DNA from: Sphingomonadaceae bacterium
GTDB lineage: Bacteria > Pseudomonadota > Alphaproteobacteria > Sphingomonadales > Sphingomonadaceae
DNA length: 32,923 nucleotides
Assembly: GCA_947455865.1 (NCBI GenBank)
Contig: CANGQZ010000008.1
Location: forward strand, 1 to 32,923
Direction: 5' to 3'
The position numbers and the translations under genes are program-made. Numbering within the stretch: position 1 is the stretch's first letter; each line of letters starts with the position of its first letter. A model generated the notes under the pieces. It ran no database searches. It was not told the DNA's origin and worked only from the letters and a program-made list of their open reading frames with translations. Shown here in pieces: positions 17,009 to 24,869 of the stretch.

Positions 17009-18073
17009 TTAGCGGGCAGCCATGCCGGTGCCGCTAATCGTGCTGGCATCAGTGAACTTGTCGTAGTGGATTTCGGAAAGCCCAACGCCTTGCGCGCCCA
17101 GCAGCGCGACGGCGGCGTCGATCATCGCTGGCGGCCCGCAGAGATAGGCCTGAACCGTGCCGCTGCCACCCAGATCGGTCAGCGCTGCCGGGATTTCCCC
17201 GGTGACGAGGCCGAACCGGCAGTCCTCGACTGGCTCCTCGGACAAGACCGGGCGATATTCGAACCGGCCTTGCCAACGCGCGGCGAGCGCAGCGATCGCC
17301 TCGCCGCAATAGAGATCGCGCGCCGCCCGGCCACCGAACAGCAGGATCGCGTCGCGCGCCATACCGCGATTGGCGGCATCTTCGAGCAGGCTCATGATCG
17401 GCGCGAGCCCGCTGCCGCCGGCGACCAGCAGGATCGGCCCAGTGCCGTCGCGCAGCCAGAATGTGCCATGTGCAGCTTCTATCTCGAAGGCCGCATCGGC
17501 CAGCTCCCCGGCGAAGAGGCGTTCGGTGAAAGCGCCGCCGGGTACCTTGCGGATAAAGCTCGAAACCCGGGTCTGCCCGCCTGGCAGGGGCGCAGCGCTG
17601 AACGAATAGGCGCGCGGCCCCGGCGCGCCGGGCCATGTGACCTTCATGTACTGCCCGGCGCGGTAATGCAGCGCCGCCGCGGTTTCCCAGGTGACCAGCT
17701 TGATGTCATGCGTGAGGTCCTGCATTGCCGCCAGCCGTGCGGCAACAGCCTGCGGAGCGGCTTCGGCTCCAACCATCTCGACTTCGATCAACAGATCGGA
17801 TTCGGGAACGGCCTGACAGGCAAGGATATACCCCGCCTCCAGCTCCTCGCGGCTTAGGGTATAGCCGAAGGGGGTGATCGCATCGACCTTGCCGGAGATC
17901 AGCCGACTGCGACAGCTCCCGCAAGTGCCCACGGTGCAATCGTGTGGATAGGCGATGCCTGCCTTGAGCGCGCTTTCGAGCACAGTCTGGCTGCGGCCAA
18001 CAGCGAATCTCTCGCCGCCAGGAACCAATTCTACCTGCGGGTCGGTGCGCTTGGCGAACAACTTCTTGAACAT
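17009..18073 (-). CDS. XylA/CymAb-type ferredoxin-flavin NADH reductase
   Basis: 354 residues with three domains in order. First is a plant-type 2Fe-2S ferredoxin (C46, C51, C54, C86; the CTVGTCGSC motif). Next is an FAD-binding barrel with R154-AYSFS, then a NAD-binding domain with LVAGGSGLAP (216-225) and LCGPPAMI (311-318). It would pass electrons from NADH to an oxygenase in one polypeptide. Length and order match xylene monooxygenase reductase XylA. It is separated from the hydroxylase by the MptpB-like and ALDH genes in the opposite direction. It may also feed the Rieske dioxygenase, which has no other donor here. GGGAGAG lies before the ATG. Confidence 0.9.
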   Translation of the reverse strand: MFKKLFAKRTDPQVELVPGGERFAVGRSQTVLESALKAGIAYPHDCTVGTCGSCRSRLISGKVDAITPFGYTLSREELEAGYILACQAVPESDLLIEVEMVGAEAAPQAVAARLAAMQDLTHDIKLVTWETAAALHYRAGQYMKVTWPGAPGPRAYSFSAAPLPGGQTRVSSFIRKVPGGAFTERLFAGELADAAFEIEAAHGTFWLRDGTGPILLVAGGSGLAPIMSLLEDAANRGMARDAILLFGGRAARDLYCGEAIAALAARWQGRFEYRPVLSEEPVEDCRFGLVTGEIPAALTDLGGSGTVQAYLCGPPAMIDAAVALLGAQGVGLSEIHYDKFTDASTISGTGMAAR

Positions 18074-18173
18074 CGACTCTCCCGGGCGGCCTGCAGCCGA
18101 TCCTTATTCTGTTCCGCGCGTCTTGCGAACCGCCAACTCGTAAACGGGTTGACTTTGACCCTTCCTAGCGTAA

Positions 18174-18196
18174 TTTGCGTATTAAGGTCACGCAAA
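18174..18196. promoter_or_regulatory. Dyad operator candidate, copy 3, in a divergent promoter region
   Basis: TTTGCGT-ATTAAGGTC-ACGCAAA has perfect 7-bp arms. TTGACC (18155-18160) and TATTAA (18180-18185), 19 bp apart, give a MerR-style stretched promoter; TTGACT at 18149-18154 is an alternative -35. The site ends 43 bp before the membrane-protein ATG and about 100 bp from the reductase start on the other strand, so it could control both. Confidence 0.6.
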
Positions 18197-18239
18197 AATG
18201 CGATCGCCTGGCGAATTTGCTTTGGGAAAGGGACAACCG

Positions 18240-18959
18240 ATGAACGCTGCGGTCGATACCCGCTACTGGCGGCTGTGCAACTGGATGGGGCCGGTGTTCA
18301 TCGCCGTGTTCTTTGTCTGCTGGGGCCTGCTCGGTCACAATTTCCCGCCGTTCAGCCCTGATGCGCCGGCCAGCGAAGTCGCCGGCTGGTTCCGCAGCAA
18401 CGCCAACGGGGTGCGCCTGGGCATGGTCATCGCGATGACGTTTGCCCCGGCCTACGGGGTCTGGGGCTATGCCCTTGCCAAAGTGGTCGAGCAGATCGTC
18501 GGCAAGGATTCGATCCTCGTCCAACTCGCCCGCGTCGGCGCGGCGTGGACCACGATCACCATCCTCATACCCACCTCGTTCTGGCTGACTGCGGCCTTCC
18601 GGCCGGAAGCTCTGCCCGACTGGGCTATCCAGATGCTATACGACATGGCGTGGCTGCTGATCGACCTCGCCTATGCGGTCACCAGCGTACAGATGTTTGC
18701 GCTTGGCGCAGCCTATCTGTCTGACAAGCGTGCGGTCCCGCTGATTCCCAAGTGGTTGGCATGGTGCGGCATCTGGGTGGGCTTCATGTTCATCATCGAG
18801 TGCATGATGCCTTATTTCCGCAGCGGCGCCTTCGCGCGCTCGGGCATTCTCAACTTCTGGATCGAATTCATCATCTGGATGGGTTGGGTGCCGGTGCTCA
18901 CCTGGTACAATGCGCGAGCGATCGGCCGTATCGAACGTGAGCCGCCACACGCGGCTTGA
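18240..18959 (+). CDS. Integral membrane protein of unknown function
   Basis: 239 residues, not assigned to a named family. Seen: about six hydrophobic segments (near residues 15-32, 58-82, 102-122, 134-162, 176-200 and 208-230), aromatic-rich helices, short loops and a basic C-terminal end, with no signal peptide, ATPase or transporter motif. GAAAGGGA lies upstream of the ATG. It is head-to-head with the aromatic-oxidation operon and preceded by the shared dyad, so it may take part in uptake, sensing or membrane handling of the hydrophobic substrate. This is inference from position only. Confidence 0.6.
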   Translation: MNAAVDTRYWRLCNWMGPVFIAVFFVCWGLLGHNFPPFSPDAPASEVAGWFRSNANGVRLGMVIAMTFAPAYGVWGYALAKVVEQIVGKDSILVQLARVGAAWTTITILIPTSFWLTAAFRPEALPDWAIQMLYDMAWLLIDLAYAVTSVQMFALGAAYLSDKRAVPLIPKWLAWCGIWVGFMFIIECMMPYFRSGAFARSGILNFWIEFIIWMGWVPVLTWYNARAIGRIEREPPHAA

Positions 18960-18995
18960 ATTGGTCCACCCAAAGCAGCAAGAATAGGAAAAGGC

Positions 18996-19011
18996 CGGAA
19001 GGTAGCTTCCG
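18996..19011. other. Small hairpin between two plus-strand genes
   Basis: CGGAAG-GTAG-CTTCCG is a perfect 6-bp stem with a 4-nt loop in the 79-bp gap between the membrane protein and the CrtC-like gene. No T run follows. It could weaken read-through or stabilise mRNA. Confidence 0.35.
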
Positions 19012-19038
19012 AGACCCGGTTGAGAGGCTGACCTGGCG

Positions 19039-20010
19039 ATGTTCGATCACATCACGCTCACGCGTCCTGAATTGACCGTGGACCGTGTCCACGACGGCCG
19101 CCACGCGCTCGATCCTGCAAACCCGCAAGACCGCGAATCGATCCCGGTGCTGGTTCACCTGCCTGACGAAGGGATCGCCTTCTTCGTCTACACCTGGGTC
19201 AATCATGCCAGCGAGGCGGGGGCGGTGTTCTTCCTGTTCGGGCCCGGCATTGGGCCTGATCCAGTGATCGTGGGCCTGCCGGACCGGACGGTGCCGCGCG
19301 ATCTCGATTTTTCCGACTGGCGGATCGATCACTTCACGATGCGCCACGATCTGCAGTTCGGTGCCTGCGAGATCGCCTTCGCCAACGAGCGGATCAAGCT
19401 CGACTTGCGCTTCGACGGTTCGCATCCGCCATATGCCTATAGCGGCAACGCCAAGGGCTGCCCGCCTTATGCCGCCGACGACCGGATCGAGCAGAGCGGG
19501 CGCGCCGTCGGCACGCTCGAATTCGACGGCCGGCACATCGCCTTCGACACCACCGGGCACCGCGACCATTCGTGGGGCGTGCGCGACTGGCAGGCTTTCC
19601 AGAACTATCGCTGGTTTCAGGGACAGGCCGGGCCGGACGTTTCGGTCCACTTCTGGCACCTCAATGCGCTCGGGGTGACCCGACTGCTGGGCTACGTGTT
19701 CAAGGAAGGGGTGATGGCTGAAGTCACCGACGTAGAATTCGACCTGACCTTCGGCGAGGGCTTTCGCCAGAAACAGCTTACCGCCATGCTTACCGACGAC
19801 GCCGGCCGCACCACCACGGTCAGCGCCGAATTCTATGCGCACGCGCCGCTGATCCCCTCGCCCGATATCACGCTGACCGAGGGCGCTGCCCGCGCGGTGA
19901 TCGATGGCAAGCCCGGCGTCGGCTGGCTCGAAGTCGCGATGCCCACCGCCTATCTTGAGCACATCCGCAAGTATCCGGCCTATCGCCGGTCTGTGGGAGG
20001 CGATGCGTGA
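19039..20010 (+). CDS. CrtC/AttH-like (DUF7064-type) lipocalin-fold protein
   Basis: 323 residues, predicted soluble with no signal peptide. Seen: beta-rich sequence and the GHRDHSWGVRDW block (about 174-186), which matches the DHxWG signature of the hydroxyneurosporene synthase (CrtC)/AttH group. This group binds hydrophobic ligands; some members hydrate double bonds of terpenoids and most are uncharacterised. The GTG start of the following kinase-like gene overlaps its stop codon, so the two are coupled. Given neighbours that handle acyl-CoA and alkylarenes, a hydratase or binding role for a hydrophobic intermediate is possible but not shown. Confidence 0.6.
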   Translation: MFDHITLTRPELTVDRVHDGRHALDPANPQDRESIPVLVHLPDEGIAFFVYTWVNHASEAGAVFFLFGPGIGPDPVIVGLPDRTVPRDLDFSDWRIDHFTMRHDLQFGACEIAFANERIKLDLRFDGSHPPYAYSGNAKGCPPYAADDRIEQSGRAVGTLEFDGRHIAFDTTGHRDHSWGVRDWQAFQNYRWFQGQAGPDVSVHFWHLNALGVTRLLGYVFKEGVMAEVTDVEFDLTFGEGFRQKQLTAMLTDDAGRTTTVSAEFYAHAPLIPSPDITLTEGAARAVIDGKPGVGWLEVAMPTAYLEHIRKYPAYRRSVGGDA

Positions 20011-21143
20011 ACGTCGCCACCGACCTCGAGCCGATCCACCGCCGCATCCTCGATCGCCGCCGCGCCAGCCGCGGCATGCCGCCCTATCGCGCCGCGCTCC
20101 TGAGCGAGGCGACCTCGATGCTCACCGGGTTCTTCGCCAGCGCCGAGCCTGGCGCAGCAGTGTCCGGCGTTCGCCGGGTTGGCGGCGGCGCATCGAAGGA
20201 GCAGTTCTTCTTCACCCTTGCCCGCGAAGGCGCGGAGGAACAGTTCCTGCTGCGGATGGACCCCGGCTATTCGATCACCGAGACCGACCGGCAGCGCGAA
20301 TACGATCTTCTCACTGCAATGCGCGGCGTGGTGCCGGTTCCCGAAACCGCGTGGATCGACCCAACCGGCGCGCATTTTCCGCAGCCAGCGGCGATCATGC
20401 GGGTGGTTGCGGGTACCACCAAGTCGAGCCAGTCAAAAGACAAGGTCTCGGGCCTTGGCACCTGGCTTGGGCCGGGGGTGCGCGAGGCGCTGAAGGACCA
20501 GTTCCTCGATCACCTCGCCGCAATCCACGCCTATGACTGGCGGGCGAAGCCGGTGCCCGGCTTTGAGGTGCCCGATGCCGATCCCAAACAGGCGGCGCGC
20601 TGGGTCTACAATTACTGGCGCGAGCTGCGCGACATCGACGAAGGGGTCAAGCGGCCGATTGAATCGCTGGCGCGCCAGTGGCTTGCCGCAAACCTGCCGG
20701 ACACCGCCGATCTGGTGATGGTCCACGGTGATTATCGCACCGGAAATTACCTGTTCGACGAAGCCGAGGGCCGGATCACCGCGCTGCTCGACTGGGAGCT
20801 CGCCCGGATCGGCGATTTCCATGAGGATCTGGCGTGGGTGCTAGTGCGGGTGTTCGGCACGTTCGACGAGAATGATCTGTTCCGCGCCAGCGACCTGTTC
20901 GAGCGCGAGGAGTTCCTCTCCGCATATGCCCAGCGCACCGGGCGCACAATCAATCGGCAGACCTTGCACTTCTACGAGGTGCTGAGCAGCTGGAAATGCT
21001 ATATCATTTGCGCCGCCAACGGCCTCGCCGCCGCGCGCTCCGAGGGCAATCATCAGGATGTGCTGTTGACCTTCCTCGCTGGCGCCACCCCGGTCTTCGC
21101 CGACGATCTGGTGCAATTGCTCAAGCAGGGAGCCCGCCAGTGA
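20007..21143 (+). CDS. Aminoglycoside phosphotransferase-fold kinase (ACAD10/11-N-domain-like)
   Basis: 378 residues. Seen: a glycine-rich nucleotide loop GGASKEQFFF near residue 55, the catalytic HGDYRTGNYLFD motif (around H240) and ALLDWELARIGDFHEDLAW (around 258-276), the metal-binding DWE/DFG-like block. Such phosphotransferase-family proteins occur beside acyl-CoA dehydrogenases in many bacteria and form the N-terminal domain of human ACAD10/11, which phosphorylates 4-hydroxyacyl-CoAs. Antibiotic resistance is unlikely in this setting. The GTG start overlaps the preceding gene by 4 bp, and the stop overlaps the GTG of the next gene. Confidence 0.8.
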   Translation: MNVATDLEPIHRRILDRRRASRGMPPYRAALLSEATSMLTGFFASAEPGAAVSGVRRVGGGASKEQFFFTLAREGAEEQFLLRMDPGYSITETDRQREYDLLTAMRGVVPVPETAWIDPTGAHFPQPAAIMRVVAGTTKSSQSKDKVSGLGTWLGPGVREALKDQFLDHLAAIHAYDWRAKPVPGFEVPDADPKQAARWVYNYWRELRDIDEGVKRPIESLARQWLAANLPDTADLVMVHGDYRTGNYLFDEAEGRITALLDWELARIGDFHEDLAWVLVRVFGTFDENDLFRASDLFEREEFLSAYAQRTGRTINRQTLHFYEVLSSWKCYIICAANGLAAARSEGNHQDVLLTFLAGATPVFADDLVQLLKQGARQ

Positions 21144-21592
21144 CCCCCAACATCGACGAACGGCTGGCCAGTCTGATCCGCTCGCTCGGCCAGGTGGTTC
21201 TGCCGCACCTTCCGCCCGAAGCCTCGCTGGCGCAGGAGCAAGTCCACCTCGCGCTCGGCCACTTGCAGATCCTGCGCGCGCAGATCGATTCCGCGCCAGC
21301 GTTCGAAGCAGAGGAAGCCGCCGGTGCCGCCGGTCATGCCCGCGCGCTCGCCGATCTTGGCGGGCCGGGCGCACCCGCCCTGGCCGCTACGCTGGCCGAT
21401 GGCGCTACCGATCATCCGCGCGAGCGGGTGACGGCGCTTCACGATGCCATTGACCACTACATTGCCGCCGCCTGGACCGATGGCGACAGCGCCCATCGCG
21501 CCGCAGTCACCGAGCTGGTCCTCGCCTACGAGGATGTGCGGGTACAGAAGGACCGCGCTTGGTGCGCCCCCTTCGGATTTGACCGCGCCTGA
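21140..21592 (+). CDS. Unknown 150-residue helical protein coupled to the kinase gene
   Basis: Not recognised. Seen: a mostly helical, Ala/Leu-rich and acidic sequence without signal peptide, membrane segment or metal motif, with a C-terminal LAYEDVRVQKDRAWC end. It starts at GTG 21140, overlapping the kinase TGA as GTGA, and no other start fits. The tight coupling suggests a partner or stabilising subunit of the kinase. It is followed by a 109-bp gap holding an imperfect dyad before the crotonase gene. Confidence 0.7.
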   Translation: MTPNIDERLASLIRSLGQVVLPHLPPEASLAQEQVHLALGHLQILRAQIDSAPAFEAEEAAGAAGHARALADLGGPGAPALAATLADGATDHPRERVTALHDAIDHYIAAAWTDGDSAHRAAVTELVLAYEDVRVQKDRAWCAPFGFDRA

Positions 21593-21701
21593 ACGGGAGA
21601 GCGGCTTCCTTCGGACGAATTAGTAAGCTACTGTCCTATTTTAGGCAGCATGACGACGGCACAGGCGGAATGAATTTCGTCCGGCGGCAGGGGAGGATCA
21701 C

Positions 21702-22490
21702 ATGACCTGGACTTCGATGCGCATCGAACACGATAACGGGCTGGCCCGCTTGACCTTCATCCAGCCCGCGCGCGGAAACCCGATCGACGGGCCGTTTTGC
21801 GCTGAATTCCGCGAAGCCGCGATCGAGCTATCGGAGAACGCGGACGTCCGCGCGGTCCTGATCACCGCCGAGGGCAAGTCGTTCAGCTTTGGCGGCGACG
21901 TGAAGGCGTTCGTCGAGGATCTCGATGCCCTGCCCAAGCTGATCAAGCGCTGGACCGGAGATCTCCATGTCGGCATTGCCCGGTTGCAGCGGATGAACGC
22001 GCCGGTCGTCGCCGCTGTGCAGGGTGTCTGCGCCGGCGGGATGGCCGCCTGCGTCGCCGGGGCCGATGTGCTGGTGGCCGAAACGGGCAGCCGCTTCGTC
22101 GCAGCCTACGCCGGGATTGGCTACAGCAATGATGCCGGCGCCTCGATCATGCTATCGCGGCGGATGGGCGTTGCCCGTGCCAAGCGCTACCTGCTGCTAA
22201 ACGAAACGCTGGATGCCGCCACCGCCCTTGCCACCGGCCTCGCCGACGAGGTCGTCGCGCCAGAGGAACTCCTCCCCCGCGCCGAGGCGATCGCCCGCCA
22301 GCTCGCTGGCGGACCGACGCTCGCTTATGGCGAAATCCGCCGGCTGCTCAATTCGGTGACCGACCAGCCGCTGGAAACCCAGCTCGAACTCGAAGCCCAG
22401 GCGCTCGCCCGGATAGCGCGCAGCGCCGATGCGCGCGAAGGGCTCACTGCTTTCGCCGAAAAGCGCAAACCCCGGTTCATCGGCCAATAA
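21702..22490 (+). CDS. Crotonase-superfamily enzyme lacking both hydratase glutamates
   Basis: 262 residues, annotated by fold as enoyl-CoA hydratase/isomerase. Seen: an oxyanion-hole strand FSFGGDVKAF (61-70), GVCAGGMAACVAGAD (108-122) and GIGYSNDAGAS (138-148). Aligned by eye to rat enoyl-CoA hydratase, the two catalytic Glu positions are A116 and Y136, while D144 falls where isomerases and the 4-chlorobenzoyl-CoA dehalogenase carry a catalytic Asp. Simple hydration is therefore doubtful; isomerisation or another CoA-thioester reaction is more likely. The next gene, an acyl-CoA synthetase, starts 7 bp after the stop, so the substrate is probably the CoA ester made there. Confidence 0.82.
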   Translation: MTWTSMRIEHDNGLARLTFIQPARGNPIDGPFCAEFREAAIELSENADVRAVLITAEGKSFSFGGDVKAFVEDLDALPKLIKRWTGDLHVGIARLQRMNAPVVAAVQGVCAGGMAACVAGADVLVAETGSRFVAAYAGIGYSNDAGASIMLSRRMGVARAKRYLLLNETLDAATALATGLADEVVAPEELLPRAEAIARQLAGGPTLAYGEIRRLLNSVTDQPLETQLELEAQALARIARSADAREGLTAFAEKRKPRFIGQ

Positions 22491-22497
22491 CTGCGCG

Positions 22498-24057
22498 ATG
22501 TGGGTCTACCCTGAAATCCGCACGCTCGGCGATTTCATCTCGTACTGGGCGCGGCATGATCCCGCGCGGGTCATGCTGCGCAATGCGCAGCGCAGCCTTG
22601 CGTTCACTGATATGGACGGCCTCGCCAACCGCGCCGCGCACTGGCTGGTCGACCGCGGCGCGGCAGCGGATGAGCTGATCGGGTTTCTCGGCAAGAACAG
22701 CTTCGATTTCTACATTGCGCTGTTCGGCTGCGCGCGCACGCGCGCCGGGCTGGTGGTGTTCAACTGGAGGCTGGCCGCGCCCGAATTGGCGCAGCAGATC
22801 GCCGACAGCGCCACCCGCCTGATCATCGCCGAGCGCGAGCTGGAACCACTGCTCGGCCCCGCGCTGGCCGCACTTGATTACCCGCCCGAAGTGGTGTGGA
22901 TCGATACGGCCGACAGCTTCGAGGCGATGCTGGCGGGCCAGCCGGACGGCCCGCCGCCGGTGGAGGTGCAGGAAAGCGACACCGCCTTTCAGCTCTACAC
23001 CTCGGGCACCACCGGCAAGCCCAAGGGAGTGATGCTGGCGCACAATGCGATCAACCTGATGCGGCTGTGCGAGCATTTCGAGCCGGCCTATCACTGGGAG
23101 GCGGATGACAGCTTCATCAACGCGCTGCCCAACTTCCACCTGCTCCATCTCGGCATCACCGTGCAGTGCCTCTACAACGGGGTGGCGATCGTGGTGGAAC
23201 GCCAGTTCGATCCCGCCGCCGTGCTGCGCGGGATCAGTACCTTGCGGCCGACCCTGCTGACACTCACCCCCACCATGCTGCAGATGCTGCTCGATCACCC
23301 CGATGCGGCAACGTCCGACTTTTCCTCGCTCCGGCTCACGCTCTATGCCGGCTCGCCGATCTCGCTCGGGCTGATCAAGCGGGCGATCGCGGTGATGCCG
23401 TGCCGGTTCATGCAGTTCTATGGCTCGACCGAGGCCGGCGGCGCCACCTCGATCCTGCGGCCGGACGAGCATAACCTTGATAACGAAGCCAAGCTGCAAA
23501 GCTGCGGCCGCCCGCTCCCGCTGGTCGAAATGCGGCTGGTCGATACCGCCGGCAACGATGTGCCCGAAGGCCAGCCGGGCGAGCTGCTGATCCGCCAGCC
23601 AAGCATCACCAAAGGCTATTGGCGCCAGCCCGAAGCCTTCGCCGCAGTCTACGAAAACGGCTGGTACCGCACCGGCGACATCGCCCGGCGCGACGAGGAA
23701 GGGCTCTACTACATCGTCGACCGCGCCAAGGACATGATCGTCTCGGGCGGGGAGAACATCTATTCAGCCGAGGTCGAGAATGTCCTCTCCACCCATCCCG
23801 ACGTGGCCGCGGTGGCAGTGATCGGCGTGCCCGATGCGCGCTGGGGCGAGGCGGTGATGGCCTGCGTCATCCGCAAGCCCGGCACCGCGCTGGACGAGGA
23901 CGGGCTGATCGCCTTCGCCCGCACCCGGCTCGCCGGGTACAAGGTGCCCAAGCGCGTGAGCTTCTATGAAAGCTTCCCGCTGGTGCCGAGCGGCAAGGTC
24001 TCCAAGAAGGACCTGCGCGCGCCTTTCTGGGCGGAAGCTGGGCGCCATGTCGGGTGA
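22498..24057 (+). CDS. AMP-forming acyl-CoA synthetase
   Basis: 519 residues of the ANL superfamily. Seen in order: LYTSGTTGKPKGVM (about 166-179), YGSTEAGG (from residue 308), WYRTGDIAR, VDRAKDMIVSGGENIY and the C-terminal LVPSGKVSKKDLR with the catalytic lysine near residue 499. It would convert a carboxylic acid, ATP and CoA to the acyl-CoA, AMP and PPi. The substrate cannot be read; a branched or aryl acid from the neighbouring pathway, or isobutyrate from ring cleavage, fits the setting. The ATG lies 7 bp after the crotonase stop, so the two are cotranscribed. Confidence 0.9.
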   Translation: MWVYPEIRTLGDFISYWARHDPARVMLRNAQRSLAFTDMDGLANRAAHWLVDRGAAADELIGFLGKNSFDFYIALFGCARTRAGLVVFNWRLAAPELAQQIADSATRLIIAERELEPLLGPALAALDYPPEVVWIDTADSFEAMLAGQPDGPPPVEVQESDTAFQLYTSGTTGKPKGVMLAHNAINLMRLCEHFEPAYHWEADDSFINALPNFHLLHLGITVQCLYNGVAIVVERQFDPAAVLRGISTLRPTLLTLTPTMLQMLLDHPDAATSDFSSLRLTLYAGSPISLGLIKRAIAVMPCRFMQFYGSTEAGGATSILRPDEHNLDNEAKLQSCGRPLPLVEMRLVDTAGNDVPEGQPGELLIRQPSITKGYWRQPEAFAAVYENGWYRTGDIARRDEEGLYYIVDRAKDMIVSGGENIYSAEVENVLSTHPDVAAVAVIGVPDARWGEAVMACVIRKPGTALDEDGLIAFARTRLAGYKVPKRVSFYESFPLVPSGKVSKKDLRAPFWAEAGRHVG

Positions 24058-24212
24058 GGCCGGCGGGTTAGTTGATGAAGTACAGGCTCGTGGAGGCCTT
24101 TTGACGGGCTGGCGGGACCGGCGCAGCGAGCCCCCGGCGGGGAGGATGACAGCTTGAGCGCATGTAGGAAAGCGGGAGGCCGTTGATATGACCACTCGGC
24201 AACGCCATCCAG
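24058..24212. other. 155-bp gap with no convincing gene
   Basis: Between the synthetase and the molybdopterin gene no reading frame longer than a few codons has a ribosome site or family resemblance on either strand. An in-frame TGA in this gap limits the next gene to the ATG at 24213. Confidence 0.6.
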
Positions 24213-24869
24213 ATGTCGGCTGAACCGGCCCCGCTGCCCCCGGGGCAATTCGCCGGCAAGGCGTTCGTCCGCTTCGGGCTCGGGCGGTTCCGCACCAAAC
24301 CGGTTGCCCACGACGGACCGCTGCGGCTGGACCTGCAGGGTCTGGTCGCCCATCCGCGCAGCATCGGCGCCAGCGACCTCGCCGGACTGGACCGGATCGA
24401 GCAGCGCTCCGACTTTCACTGCGTGACCACCTGGTCGGTGCGCGGCTGCGAATGGCAGGGGGTGCGCTTTGCCGCCTTCTGCGCGGCCATCGCCCAGCCG
24501 CTGCCCGAAGCCGCCACGGTCGTGTTCCACGGGCTCGACGGCTATCGCTGCGCCATGCAGCTAAGCGACCTGATGGCCGATGACGTGCTGCTCGCCGATA
24601 CGCTTGACGGCGCGCCGCTCGGACTTGCCCACGGCGGCCCGCTCCGCCTCGTCGCCCCGGCGCACTATGGCTACAAGAACGTCAAGCACCTGACCGCAAT
24701 CGAATTCCGCGCCAGCCGGAAGGGCTACCGCTTCCCGCCCCCCTATCCCGCCCTGATGGACCACCCCCGCGCCCGCGTGGCGCTGGAAGAACGCGCGCAG
24801 TTCGTGCCCAACTGGCTGATCCGGCCGATCTACCGGCTGTTCGTGCCGGGGGTGATCAGGGGCCGGTGA
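24213..24869 (+). CDS. Molybdopterin-dependent oxidoreductase, sulfite-oxidase fold, single domain
   Basis: 218 residues. Seen: FHCVTTWSVRGCEWQGV (68-84), the Mo-cofactor cysteine motif of the sulfite oxidase/YedY family (C70 as Mo ligand), followed by YGYKNVKHL and AIEFR typical of the domain end. There is no haem domain, no twin-arginine leader and no membrane partner nearby, unlike the MsrP/MsrQ system. It is likely a cytoplasmic enzyme of unknown substrate. ATG 24213 is the earliest in-frame start after a TGA, though the ribosome site is weak. The downstream neighbour is the broken RTX gene on the other strand. Confidence 0.8.
   Translation: MSAEPAPLPPGQFAGKAFVRFGLGRFRTKPVAHDGPLRLDLQGLVAHPRSIGASDLAGLDRIEQRSDFHCVTTWSVRGCEWQGVRFAAFCAAIAQPLPEAATVVFHGLDGYRCAMQLSDLMADDVLLADTLDGAPLGLAHGGPLRLVAPAHYGYKNVKHLTAIEFRASRKGYRFPPPYPALMDHPRARVALEERAQFVPNWLIRPIYRLFVPGVIRGR

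Noticed and set aside
15712..17037. A 441-codon open frame on the plus strand
   Set aside because: It is antisense to a complete aldehyde dehydrogenase and has no domain-like sequence or ribosome site.
20007..21143. Aminoglycoside resistance gene
   Set aside because: The phosphotransferase fold is right, but the setting beside acyl-CoA genes and the coupling to a CrtC-like gene fit the ACAD10/11-type kinase group instead.
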